NCBI RefSeq assembly: GCF_003314435.2
Contig: NZ_QNVY02000002.1
Location: 248,001-312,000 of the forward strand
Direction: 5' to 3'
Source of the DNA: Flavobacterium petrolei
Lineage (GTDB): Bacteria > Bacteroidota > Bacteroidia > Flavobacteriales > Flavobacteriaceae
Length of the DNA: 64,000 bases
Below the pieces are notes generated by a model that worked only from the letters and a program-made list of their open reading frames with translations, was not told the origin of the DNA and did not search any database. The position numbers and the translations under genes were made by a program. Below, piece after piece: positions 27,015 to 35,719 of this stretch (positions are counted from its first letter, which is position 1; the number at the start of each line of letters is the position of its first letter).

Positions 27015-28160
27015 ATGAAAAATAGTAGTCAAATTTTATTTATTTCTATAGTCTTCTTCCTAGTAGGATGTTCAACCTTAAAAAAAAACATTCTTGAAGA
27101 AACTTTGTCTTCCAAAAATGAAAGTATAAAAAGAGTAATGGATAATCCTACACAATTTGAACTTCAGATTATCTATACTCAGATCATACGAAATCAACAT
27201 AATGAAGTGAAGTTTAAAGATTACACCTATAATTTAAATGCCAAAAATTATTTTTATCCTGCAAGTACTATAAAATTTCCCATCGCTATTCTAGCTTTAG
27301 AAAAATTGAACACGATACAAAATACTTCAATGAACTCAGAATTTTCAATCGAGGGAAAATCAGATAAAAATAAATTTACAGAGGAAATTTCGAAAATTTT
27401 TGCGGTCAGTGATAATGATGCTAGTAATAATTTATTAGAATTTATAGGTTTTGATTATTTAAATAAAAGCATGCATTCAAAAGGATTGAAACCTTTCAGA
27501 ATATCACATCGACTGTCTACACCAGATTCAGGAAATCCAATAACTAAGTCTGTAACATTATACAATGATGATAATTCAATTTTGACTCTGCCATCAGTAT
27601 TGAGTAAAAAAGACAACAAACCCTTACGATTGAATAAAATAAAGAAAGGAATAGGGTATATGAATGATGAAAAACTCGTGCAAATACCCTTTGATTTTTC
27701 AAATAAAAATTATTATCCCTTAGAAACTTTACATAATTCTTTAAAACGAATTGTTTTTCCTGAAGCGTTTAAGAAGCGGGAGCGTTTTAATTTGACAAAA
27801 AAAGATAGAGAGTTTATTCTTTTTTCTATGCAAAATCTGCCCAAAAATGCAGGTTATGATCCGACTAAATATTACGATGGTTATTGTAAGTTCTTTATGT
27901 TTGGCGATTTAAAAGAGCCTATTCCTGAAAACATAAAAATATATAATAAGGTAGGGGATGCTTATGGTACATTAATTGACTGCGCTTATATTGTCGATAT
28001 AAAAAATCAAATTGAATTTATGATTTCGGCAACAATTTTAGTGAATAAAGATCAAGTTTTTAATGATAATATTTATGATTATGATGAAGTTGGCCTCCCA
28101 TTTTTGGGAGAGTTAGGCAGACAACTTTACGATAAAAATTTTAAAAAGAAATCCAACTAA
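27015..28160 (+). CDS. Class A beta-lactamase-like serine hydrolase lipoprotein
   Basis: A 381-residue lipoprotein (signal ends in FLVGC, Cys19) of the penicillin-binding/beta-lactamase superfamily. It has the serine motif S-T-I-K (Ser84 and Lys87 in YPASTIKFP), an SDN motif (132-134 in VSDNDASNN), and a late KVGDAYG in place of the KTG box (about residue 311). It is longer than a typical class A enzyme (about 290 residues), with inserts between SDN and the third box, so antibiotic hydrolysis should not be assumed. The protein could instead be a peptidoglycan-related serine hydrolase. Confidence 0.82.
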   Translation: MKNSSQILFISIVFFLVGCSTLKKNILEETLSSKNESIKRVMDNPTQFELQIIYTQIIRNQHNEVKFKDYTYNLNAKNYFYPASTIKFPIAILALEKLNTIQNTSMNSEFSIEGKSDKNKFTEEISKIFAVSDNDASNNLLEFIGFDYLNKSMHSKGLKPFRISHRLSTPDSGNPITKSVTLYNDDNSILTLPSVLSKKDNKPLRLNKIKKGIGYMNDEKLVQIPFDFSNKNYYPLETLHNSLKRIVFPEAFKKRERFNLTKKDREFILFSMQNLPKNAGYDPTKYYDGYCKFFMFGDLKEPIPENIKIYNKVGDAYGTLIDCAYIVDIKNQIEFMISATILVNKDQVFNDNIYDYDEVGLPFLGELGRQLYDKNFKKKSN

Positions 28161-28184
28161 TCTAAAGTTAAAGCAACTAAAAAT

Positions 28185-28275
28185 TTATTCGGATAAAAAA
28201 GGTCCACCGGTATACTTGTATTTAATTCAGATTCATCCAGACATGACCGCGCTTGTTATCATAATAGTATAGCAA
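28185..28275 (-). pseudogene. Decayed 3' fragment of a transglutaminase-like gene
   Basis: On the minus strand, codons from 28266 read YYDNKRGHVWMNLN, and after a 2-nt shift YKYTGGPFLSE then stop. The C-terminus of the intact transglutaminase-like protein at 33225-34157 reads HYHVDERGQIWMNLD then AKYPGGPFMSEE. The two also share the DNA string CAGATTCATCCAGA (plus strand). This is clearly a small out-of-frame relic of that gene family, about 5 kb away from the intact copy. An in-frame stop further upstream confirms that it is dead. Confidence 0.7.
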
Positions 28276-28296
28276 ATTTTTTGAAATATTTCGATA

Positions 28297-28458
28297 ATGA
28301 TTTCTGATTTAGCCCCTTTGATGATAGCCACAATACTTCCTGCTTTCTTTTTTTTATTTGCAATGATAGTATATTATTCGTTACAAGATAAAGCAGTTTC
28401 ATCTATCAATAGATTTTCACCTATGTTTTGGGGACACAACAGCCATTATTTAGTATGA
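28297..28458 (+). CDS. Possible small membrane protein (53 aa)
   Basis: An ORF of 53 codons from ATG 28297. Residues about 5-28 are strongly hydrophobic (LAPLMIATILPAFFFLFAMI), followed by a polar tail (YYSLQDKAVSSINRFSP). It is too short for a default ORF search and I do not recognise it. It sits in a 510-nt gap between a relic and the monooxygenase gene, so it might be real or the remains of a longer gene. Confidence 0.3.
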   Translation: MISDLAPLMIATILPAFFFLFAMIVYYSLQDKAVSSINRFSPMFWGHNSHYLV

Positions 28459-28670
28459 TTGCGTTTCTCCCAAGATTTAAAGTCACTCAAAAAATCTTTA
28501 TAATTTTTTGAAGTATTTTTCCATCTACACCATGAAATTTAGCTATTCTTTTGGTTTCATGAGGGTTAGATTCGACTAATATCTTTTTAAAAAAGAGTCG
28601 AAATCATAGGTAAATTGAGTGCCTTGTGAACTTTTTATTTTCCTTTCATTTCCAACTTTGCGGTTACTAT

Positions 28671-30086
28671 TTACTTATTTTTCAAACGCCGACCCCTTGG
28701 TTCATCACCCTCATAAAGCACAATTTCAGAATGTAGAAACTGTGCGGCAGCAGCAGAGTCATTCACTTTTGTAGCACTGCGTTCTAGCATTTCTGATTCA
28801 AACTCTGTTAATACACTTTCCCTTATTCCAACTTTTCTCCATTGAGATGAAGGTCTACATCCTCTTGAAATAATGCGAGCCAACGATAGAGCGTCTAGCA
28901 GCGCTTGATTTGCACCTTGTCCTTTAAATGGACTCATTGGGTGAGCTGCATCTCCAATCAGAGTTACTTTCTGTATTTTTGCCAATAGTTCTGGTTCTAG
29001 TAATTCCCGGTCATACACAGGATATCCAGAAATCTGAGCTTCCAGAGTCGCCTCTAAAATCTGAGGAACAGGATTGTGCCACAGAGTTCTACGACGGGCC
29101 TCTTCCTTGAGTGCTTGAGGTCCTTGAGCACTTAACGCCTTAGCATCTTCTTCTGGCATTGGGAAACTTAATTGCCACATTACAGAGTCTGAAGCATAAG
29201 GCATGATGTAGATTCGCTCATTGCCATTGGCAGTTTGAAATACAGTGGCCGAATCCAGTAATGGACTATTAAGACCTTCGAGTGCTTTCAAAGGACAGAT
29301 TCCTAATATCACGATACAACCCAGATAATGTAAAGGAGTACTATCATCACCAATCAGCAACCTCCGCACCGAACTGCGAATGCCATCGGCTCCAACTACT
29401 AGATCTGCTTTAGCATTCTTGATTTTCCCATCCACTTGAAAGCTTAGATCAACACCTTTGCCCTCGCATTCCTTAAAATCTACCAACTGATGTCCCCACT
29501 GCACCGAATCCTGTCCGCCGAGTTGTTGAAGCAATGCTAAGCGTAAAGATTGTCGTGCGATATGGATATTAGTACGTTTTTGAAAAATTTTCGCATCTGA
29601 CTGTATCCACTTTCTGATTCCCCATTCGCCAATAACTTTTCCATCGGTAGTATGAACCAAATGTCTTGTCGAAATTACCCCTTCTTCTAATGAGAAAATA
29701 CCCAATCCTTCGATTGCTTTACTAGCTTGTTGCAATGTAAGTCCATATCCCTGAGACCTGGCTTCAAAATTATCATCGCGCTCATAAAGGGTAAAAGGAA
29801 TTCCGCGGTGCAAACAGGCCACAGCAAGAGCTACGCCTCCAATACCTCCACCAATAATGGCAAGATGTGGATAGTTCTCTTTATCAGCTATAGGAGGACT
29901 GGCAGAACGAAGCAGTCCCGATCCAGAACATTTCGGGCAGGAGTGAAGGTGTCCTTTAGGAGGAACCGGAATGGTCCCTTCGCCATTCGTCTTTTCAAAC
30001 TGGTCTAATGCTATCTGATAGTGGAGTCGTGCTTTCTTAGTTAGTCCTCGACTTTTCTTACCTCTTCCTTGACATTCTAGGCACAT
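28671..30086 (-). CDS. FAD-dependent monooxygenase with N-terminal DnaJ-like zinc finger
   Basis: A group A flavin monooxygenase (about 471 residues from the ATG at 30086; a TTG at 30113 would add nine). FAD-binding GGGIGGVALAVA and YERD lie near residues 79-100. GADGIRSS (about 235) and GDAAHPMSPFKGQGAN (about 390) complete the fold. Before the FAD domain is an 80-residue extension with C-L-E-C-Q-G-R-G and C-P-K-C-S-G-S-G, the paired CxxCxGxG modules of DnaJ-type zinc fingers. The gene is noticeably richer in G+C than its neighbours and is flanked by a gene relic, which suggests transfer. Substrate is unknown. Confidence 0.85.
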   Translation of the reverse strand: MCLECQGRGKKSRGLTKKARLHYQIALDQFEKTNGEGTIPVPPKGHLHSCPKCSGSGLLRSASPPIADKENYPHLAIIGGGIGGVALAVACLHRGIPFTLYERDDNFEARSQGYGLTLQQASKAIEGLGIFSLEEGVISTRHLVHTTDGKVIGEWGIRKWIQSDAKIFQKRTNIHIARQSLRLALLQQLGGQDSVQWGHQLVDFKECEGKGVDLSFQVDGKIKNAKADLVVGADGIRSSVRRLLIGDDSTPLHYLGCIVILGICPLKALEGLNSPLLDSATVFQTANGNERIYIMPYASDSVMWQLSFPMPEEDAKALSAQGPQALKEEARRRTLWHNPVPQILEATLEAQISGYPVYDRELLEPELLAKIQKVTLIGDAAHPMSPFKGQGANQALLDALSLARIISRGCRPSSQWRKVGIRESVLTEFESEMLERSATKVNDSAAAAQFLHSEIVLYEGDEPRGRRLKNK

Positions 30087-30113
30087 AGTCCAGCTTGATT
30101 CTTTATTTTCCAA

Positions 30114-30431
30114 TTTTTTTACTTCCTGTTTTATTTAAACTTTTTTATTGCTTTTCTTTTAAAGAAAAAACATAGCCAATACAATTTATATTTCAGCATT
30201 TTATTGCTCTTTGTTGTTGCGTAACTTTGGGACGAAATAGTGTTGCAAAATTACTTATTTCGATTTAAAACAGAAAGGATTTCTCAGCGCTATATTATTC
30301 GAATTTTATTTAGATACTGCATAGAATAATTCGAAAATAGTTCTGCACAACCTCAAAAAACTCCATTATAAATAGTGTAGTATATCTTATTGTTAGAAAT
30401 TTTTAACTTTAAAATCAATAAAATCCTTTAT
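30114..30431. other. Intergenic region, no feature recognised
   Basis: A 318-nt AT-rich stretch between the monooxygenase and MazG-like genes (both minus strand). It should hold the monooxygenase promoter, but I find no clear box, RNA or ORF in it. Confidence 0.5.
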
Positions 30432-30755
30432 TTATCCTTCTATTAATTTTTCGGTTTTAGTTAAGAATTTTTCTGTGGCTTCTTCAATATTAATATTCAT
30501 TCTCTCAGCCAGTACTATGAGCCACCAGATCGATTCTCCTAATTTGTGTTTGAGTTCTTCTTGAGTATTTTCTTTAGGCCATCTTCCTTGCTGTGACATT
30601 GTAAGTCTTCCTACTAAACCTGCATCGGTAAGGAAAGCCAAGGCATCTTCTTCAATCGTCCATTCACTACCGTGGTGCGTACGTTCTAATTCATGGTAGC
30701 GTTCTCTTAGTTTTAAAGAACGCTCTTTTAATTGTTCAAAATCTATTGTTGCCAT
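30432..30755 (-). CDS. MazG-like nucleotide pyrophosphohydrolase family protein
   Basis: A 107-residue all-helical protein of the MazG-like superfamily (NTP-PPase type). The segment WTIEEDALAFLTDAGLVGRL is followed by LKHKLGESIWWLIVLAERMNI; its acidic and Glu residues match the E-x-x-E...E-x-x-D metal site of the family in outline. Members hydrolyse non-canonical or excess NTPs to NMP and pyrophosphate; the substrate here is open. It lies 70 nt downstream of the acyl-CoA dehydrogenase gene on the same strand. Confidence 0.75.
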   Translation of the reverse strand: MATIDFEQLKERSLKLRERYHELERTHHGSEWTIEEDALAFLTDAGLVGRLTMSQQGRWPKENTQEELKHKLGESIWWLIVLAERMNINIEEATEKFLTKTEKLIEG

Positions 30756-30825
30756 TGCTGTGAATTTTTAGTTTGTTTTAAATGCTGAAATCATTTCAAG
30801 AGGTACTTTTTAAATAAAGCATACA

Positions 30826-33087
30826 TCAATCTAAAGCAATTGGAGCTGCAAGACAACTATCCGGAATGTCAAATGCTTTTACTAATGAAACGGCATCCGG
30901 CCTGATTTCCCAGCAAAGCTGATTTACCATCTTACGAATGGCTTTCGTTTTTGCAGCTTCCATATAACCATCTTCGAGATACCATCCTTTATTTTTTTCC
31001 ATTTGTGAAAGGGCATACAATTGACACAATTGAGTCATTATTTCCTTACTTTTCTTGTCCTCGATGGCTTGTATGGCTTTTTGAAATTGCTCCAGAACAA
31101 TTCGTTCGAGATACGCCTCAGCTACATCAATCATTTGATGTTGCACCACATTAAAAGCATCATAAGGTTCAAGTCCGCCATCAATTAGTTTTTTTAATCG
31201 CTTTGCTGCTGATGCCAATATTGTTTTTTCTCGATATTGGAAAGCGCTTAAGTGAAATTCATCATGTACTAAATGGGTTTCCTCAGTTTTGCGCGTTACA
31301 ATTGGATTTTTTTCAGAAATCGCAGTTTTGGCATTTTCAAAAACATAGTTAATTATTCCCATAGCATCCATTTCACCAAATGCCTTGCGAAATTCTGACA
31401 AGCGATTTTTAGCAACTAATTGCATTAAGACGGTATTGTCACCTTCAAAAGTAGTATAGATTTCGGTATCATTTTTCAGCGCATCGATTCTATTTTCGGA
31501 TAAATATCCTTTACCACCGCAGGCTTCGCGACATTCTTGTAAAACATCCGTGGTACTCCACGTTGAGTAGGCTTTCATTCCGGCTGCCAAGGCTTCAATT
31601 TCTGGCATTTCCGATTCTGTTCTAGCAATATAACGATTCGTCACGTATTGCAAAGCAAAATGAATGGCATACGTTTTTGCCAACAATGGAATTAATCTTC
31701 GCTGATGCATTCGATAATTCAAGATTGGAACTTCGGAGCCTCCTTCGGGGCCAAATTGCCTACGTTTGTCGCTATACTGGATCGCGATTGTCAATCCTGA
31801 TTTGGCTGCGGCCAAAGCTGATCTCGGAATCCCAATTCGGCCACCAACCAAAGTACCCAGCATCGTAAAAAACCGTCGATTGTCACTTGGAATCGGACTT
31901 TTAAATTTTCCTTCTTCGTTTACCGAGGCAAATCGATCCAACATGTTTTCTTTTGGAATAACCACATTTTCAAAACGAATGGTCCCGTTATCAACGCCAT
32001 TAAGTCCCATTTTAAGTCCGCAATCACCAATAGTGATCCCTTTCAGGATTTCGCTATTAGTATCGCGTATTGGAACAATAAAAGCATTCACACCGTAATC
32101 TATTTCATCAATAATTAATTTAGCAAAAACGGTCGCCATCTGACCATGTACTGCTGCGTTACCAATGTATTCTTTCTGCGCCTTTTCATGCGGTGTATGA
32201 ATGGTAAAAGTTTGGTTATTATGATTGTATGTTGCAGTTGTTTCTAATCCTTTTACATTCGAACCGTGATTGGTTTCCGTCATCGCAAAACAGCCAGGTA
32301 ACTGGAGCGAACCAATATCTTTTAGATATTTGCGATAGTGTTTTTCGGTTCCAAGTGATTGTATGCTCATTCCCCAAAGCCCGAATTGTACACCAAATTT
32401 AATTACCAAACTTAAATCATGATAGCTCAGCGTTTCCATGATCGCAAAATAATCGGCTATGTTTTCGCCACCACCGTATTGTTTTGGATAAGCCATGTTT
32501 CCTAAGTTTTCGTCTGCAAGGATTTTACACCAGTCATATACTTTTTCACGATATATGGCAGTATCAGTCGAAGTTTCATAAGCAAATTTAGGTCTGCTGA
32601 TGATTGATTTTACCTTCTTAATAATTGTGGACTGTTCTCCGTCCAGAATTTGGGTCAGTTTTTCAATTTCGAATGTATTGGCAGATTGATAATTTGAAGT
32701 AAAGGTTTTTGACCTTGTTTTAAAATTTCCAATTGCTTCTTCTCCTAAAATTCCCAAATCATTCTCCAATTGAAGAAAATCAGCTATGTGGTCTTTGATA
32801 AAAGAATCGTTTTCAGCAAGCACCATCGAAACCTCAAATATAGATTTCAGCAAAGGATTTTGATGAATAACAGTATCAATTTCACCTTTCCATTCAGCAA
32901 GTTGTGCTCGGGAAGGCGGAACAAATATCGCTACTTTTGAAAGAAGAAATTCTTGTTCTTTTTCGGAAATCCAGCGTTGTGAACTTATAAATTCTTGTAA
33001 CGTAACGAATTCTTTTTGAGATAAAAGGTCATCCGACCAAACGAGATAAAAAAATGGGATAAAGGCCTTTAATTTTAAATTTTCCAT
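30826..33087 (-). CDS. Acyl-CoA dehydrogenase/oxidase-family flavoprotein
   Basis: A 753-residue member of the acyl-CoA dehydrogenase superfamily with acyl-CoA oxidase-like architecture. An N-terminal extension (1-160) is followed by the FAD-binding core (CFAMTETNHGSNVKGLETTA, about 263-282; LGTLVGGRIGIPRSALAA, about 405). ACGGKGYLSENRID and FEGDNTVLMQLVAKN (about 515-555) are typical of oxidases and long-chain enzymes. A C-terminal helical domain extends past 560. It probably introduces the first double bond in fatty acyl-CoA beta-oxidation. Whether electrons go to ETF or oxygen cannot be read from this. Confidence 0.88.
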   Translation of the reverse strand: MENLKLKAFIPFFYLVWSDDLLSQKEFVTLQEFISSQRWISEKEQEFLLSKVAIFVPPSRAQLAEWKGEIDTVIHQNPLLKSIFEVSMVLAENDSFIKDHIADFLQLENDLGILGEEAIGNFKTRSKTFTSNYQSANTFEIEKLTQILDGEQSTIIKKVKSIISRPKFAYETSTDTAIYREKVYDWCKILADENLGNMAYPKQYGGGENIADYFAIMETLSYHDLSLVIKFGVQFGLWGMSIQSLGTEKHYRKYLKDIGSLQLPGCFAMTETNHGSNVKGLETTATYNHNNQTFTIHTPHEKAQKEYIGNAAVHGQMATVFAKLIIDEIDYGVNAFIVPIRDTNSEILKGITIGDCGLKMGLNGVDNGTIRFENVVIPKENMLDRFASVNEEGKFKSPIPSDNRRFFTMLGTLVGGRIGIPRSALAAAKSGLTIAIQYSDKRRQFGPEGGSEVPILNYRMHQRRLIPLLAKTYAIHFALQYVTNRYIARTESEMPEIEALAAGMKAYSTWSTTDVLQECREACGGKGYLSENRIDALKNDTEIYTTFEGDNTVLMQLVAKNRLSEFRKAFGEMDAMGIINYVFENAKTAISEKNPIVTRKTEETHLVHDEFHLSAFQYREKTILASAAKRLKKLIDGGLEPYDAFNVVQHQMIDVAEAYLERIVLEQFQKAIQAIEDKKSKEIMTQLCQLYALSQMEKNKGWYLEDGYMEAAKTKAIRKMVNQLCWEIRPDAVSLVKAFDIPDSCLAAPIALD

Positions 33088-33224
33088 AGTAAACTTTAAT
33101 TAAAATAATAATTTCAGTTTGGTTAAGATAGGGAAATTTATTAACTAAAGATGAGGAATATTGGTATACTTGAAAATTTGGAAGGGAATAGGATCCAGTT
33201 TTTTAACCGAAAATGGCATGAAAA

Positions 33225-34157
33225 TTAATCCAATGTCAAAGCACCGAGAATTTCTTCTGACATGAAAGGTCCACCAGGATATTTGGCCGTATAATCCAGA
33301 TTCATCCAGATTTGACCACGCTCATCAACGTGATAATGAAGTTTTTTTTCATTACTTTCATTAACAAATAATACATTTTTAATTAGAAAATTGACTTTTT
33401 CTAAATCTGTCAGAGAGCCTATCAGTATTTCCGGGTAAATGTGACCTGTAGTATGAATCAATCGGGGAGTTCCACCAATAGACTTAATAGCGGCAGCCAT
33501 TAGTATCGAATGATCATCACAATCTCCAGAGAAATAAAGCAACGATTCCGTAGCCGTTGCAATATAATCACGTGCTTTTGGATCACTTACGTAGTTCCAT
33601 CGGCTATTTATTTCTTTGAAAACGGCGAAACATTGTATGATGGTTCTGTAATCAGAATATCCTTTTATATCTTTAAAATGTTTTGTAGTAGCCATAACTG
33701 CAAAATTCCTGATTTTAGGATTTTGATATTCTATGGCATTGATAATTTTTGATTTATTGGGAAACGGAAGCAACTTTGCAATAATAATATCTTGTGGATA
33801 TGGATTGTCAGACATCGTATACATTATCGAATTATAATCTTCAAAAACGCTGTTAAATCCATAGTTTCCAATTGTAGAACCGTACACTAAAACCAATAAA
33901 TACAAAATAATACAAAAGAGGATAATCGTTCGCAAGAACCGAAGGATGATTTGAATTATTACAATCATCACCAAAAACAGCACTACCCTGTCAATATTAA
34001 GAGGCCAATTTGGGTTGATTAAGTTTTGATGCAAGATGATAAAAACCGGAATGGCAATTAATATGTTCAGAACAAAAATAATAACGTCGTCCCAAGGTTT
34101 TTTGACCTGGAATCGCTGTTTTATACCCTGAAAATTAATTTCTTTTATTTTTATCAT
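33225..34157 (-). CDS. Transglutaminase-like (cysteine protease fold) membrane protein
   Basis: A 310-residue protein with three or so hydrophobic helices in residues 20-125, then a transglutaminase-like domain. The probable triad is Cys in SGDCDDHSIL (about 222), His in HTTGHIYPEI (about 247) and Asp in MNLDYTAKYP (about 290). It should face the membrane surface or periplasm. The function is unknown; such domains can be proteases, amidases or cross-linkers. A decayed copy of its 3' end lies at 28185-28275. It is the last gene of a minus-strand group with the binding protein and GNAT genes upstream. Confidence 0.8.
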   Translation of the reverse strand: MIKIKEINFQGIKQRFQVKKPWDDVIIFVLNILIAIPVFIILHQNLINPNWPLNIDRVVLFLVMIVIIQIILRFLRTIILFCIILYLLVLVYGSTIGNYGFNSVFEDYNSIMYTMSDNPYPQDIIIAKLLPFPNKSKIINAIEYQNPKIRNFAVMATTKHFKDIKGYSDYRTIIQCFAVFKEINSRWNYVSDPKARDYIATATESLLYFSGDCDDHSILMAAAIKSIGGTPRLIHTTGHIYPEILIGSLTDLEKVNFLIKNVLFVNESNEKKLHYHVDERGQIWMNLDYTAKYPGGPFMSEEILGALTLD

Positions 34158-34178
34158 AGTAAAAATAAAAACAGTAAT

Positions 34179-35030
34179 CTAGACTGTTTTTACAATATCC
34201 TCAAAAGTACCTTTTTTATCGATAATTTTAAGTTGAAAAAGTTGATTTTGAACTTTGTTTAACATTTCAGTTGATAAAGGCTTTTGTGACCATTGTGTTA
34301 AAGAAATCCATTCTTGAATATCTTCTATTTTTTGATGGTAATTTGAAGCTAACGTTTTATCAATACTTGGAATTTCTTTAAAATCTTCTGTAGTTTGATT
34401 AATGATCTCCAGAATTTTTGAAACAAGAACTGGATTGTTTTCCAAAACTTCTTCTCGAACTGCTATTACAAAACAAGGCCAAGGAGTAGGGCAATCAGCA
34501 ATTCTTCTGAAAATACCTTTATCGACTAATGGTTTGGTCATAAAGCGTTCCCACATGAAATAATCAGCCGTTCCATTTGTCAACGCTTCAACAGCGCCGT
34601 CGATAGTATTTACAATTTCAAATTCCAGATTATCAATTTTCCATCCTTGATTGTCAGCATTGACATACGCCATTAATTGAGAACCAGAACCCAATCTGGA
34701 AATGGCAACTTTTTTGTTTTCTAAATCAGCTAACGTCTTATAATTAGAGTTTGCCGCTACGTGAATTCCCCAAATTAATGGGCTTTCCACATACACCTGA
34801 ACTATTTTGCTTGGATTTCCTGCAATGATATCTTTTACAATTCCTTCGGTTAGGATTACCGCAATATCAGTTTCACCATCACGAAGCATTTGGCACATTT
34901 TTCCAGTTCCTTCGGGAACATCGGTCCATTGTAAATCGATATTTTCTTTTTCGAAATCTCCGTTTTCTATGGCTAAATGCCAAGGAAGATTGAAATGTTC
35001 TGGAACTCCAGCTATTTTTATTGTTTTCAT
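34179..35030 (-). CDS. Periplasmic-binding-protein-fold protein without signal peptide (SsuA/THI5-like)
   Basis: A 283-residue protein of the NMT1/SsuA-like substrate-binding family: KIAGVPEHFNLPWHLAIENG at the start, DIAVILTEGIVKDI (about 57), KKVAISRLGSGSQLMAY (about 107) and FMWERFMTKPLVDKG (about 158). These normally bind sulfonates, nitrate or thiamine precursors in the periplasm and feed an ABC importer. Here there is no signal peptide and no permease or ATPase next to it, so it may act in the cytoplasm as a binding or enzymatic protein. The ATG overlaps the stop of the GNAT gene (TAATG), implying translational coupling. Confidence 0.78.
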   Translation of the reverse strand: MKTIKIAGVPEHFNLPWHLAIENGDFEKENIDLQWTDVPEGTGKMCQMLRDGETDIAVILTEGIVKDIIAGNPSKIVQVYVESPLIWGIHVAANSNYKTLADLENKKVAISRLGSGSQLMAYVNADNQGWKIDNLEFEIVNTIDGAVEALTNGTADYFMWERFMTKPLVDKGIFRRIADCPTPWPCFVIAVREEVLENNPVLVSKILEIINQTTEDFKEIPSIDKTLASNYHQKIEDIQEWISLTQWSQKPLSTEMLNKVQNQLFQLKIIDKKGTFEDIVKTV

Positions 35031-35557
35031 TATAAGTTAGGATTTTTTAATTCGTACCAATTCCAAGAAACACCATCTTCCAGATATTTTTCAGTCATTT
35101 TTAATCCAATTTTTTGTAATATTGTGTTTGAAGCGATATTTTCTGTGTGTGCTGCTGCTTCCATGATTTTGATTTCCATTACATTAAAACCATAATCCAG
35201 CCATGCAAAACTAGCTTCACTAGCATATCCTTTTCCCCAGAATTTTTCGTTTAAGCGATAGCCAATATCGTAGAAATGAATTTTATTATTGACCATTTCG
35301 GTGTTGTATTTTAATCCGGCCCAACCAATTAATTCAGTGGTTTCTTTTAAAACAACCACAAATCGCCCAATATTATTTTGAACATACTGCGCTCTAACAG
35401 ATTCGATATACGAATGTACTTCGCTAATATCCGTCAATGGTTTGTTCCAAAGATATTGATGTACCTTATGATTGCTGTCCATTTCAAATAATGCTTCTGC
35501 ATCTGAAGCGAGCATTTCTCTTAAAATTAATCGGTCGGTTTCTAAAATAAGATTCAT
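35030..35557 (-). CDS. GNAT-family N-acetyltransferase (RimJ/RimL type)
   Basis: A 175-residue GNAT protein of the RimJ/RimL group. It begins with the typical TDRLILREM, then DIGYRLNEKFWGKGYASEAS (about 104-123, acetyl-CoA pyrophosphate loop with GKGYA) and a C-terminal NTILQKIGLKMTEKYLEDG. It acetylates an amino group of a protein or small molecule using acetyl-CoA; the target is unknown. Its stop overlaps the start of the binding-protein gene. Confidence 0.9.
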   Translation of the reverse strand: MNLILETDRLILREMLASDAEALFEMDSNHKVHQYLWNKPLTDISEVHSYIESVRAQYVQNNIGRFVVVLKETTELIGWAGLKYNTEMVNNKIHFYDIGYRLNEKFWGKGYASEASFAWLDYGFNVMEIKIMEAAAHTENIASNTILQKIGLKMTEKYLEDGVSWNWYELKNPNL

Positions 35558-35719
35558 GTTTTTATTGAAAATTTGATGTTGAACGATTTAGCCCTGATCG
35601 CAGTGAAAATCCTTTTTCTTTTTTCTTTAAAAAGGAAAAGATTACTTCACCATACTTTTATTTTTATTTGAGGTCAGTGAATTTCATTTGCAACGTATAG
35701 CAGGAAATAGCTCCTAAAA

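Noticed and set aside
19638-28160. Genomic island or conjugative element adjacent to tRNA-Val
   Set aside because: Gene content is accessory-like, but there is no integrase, no repeat of the tRNA end and no mobility gene.
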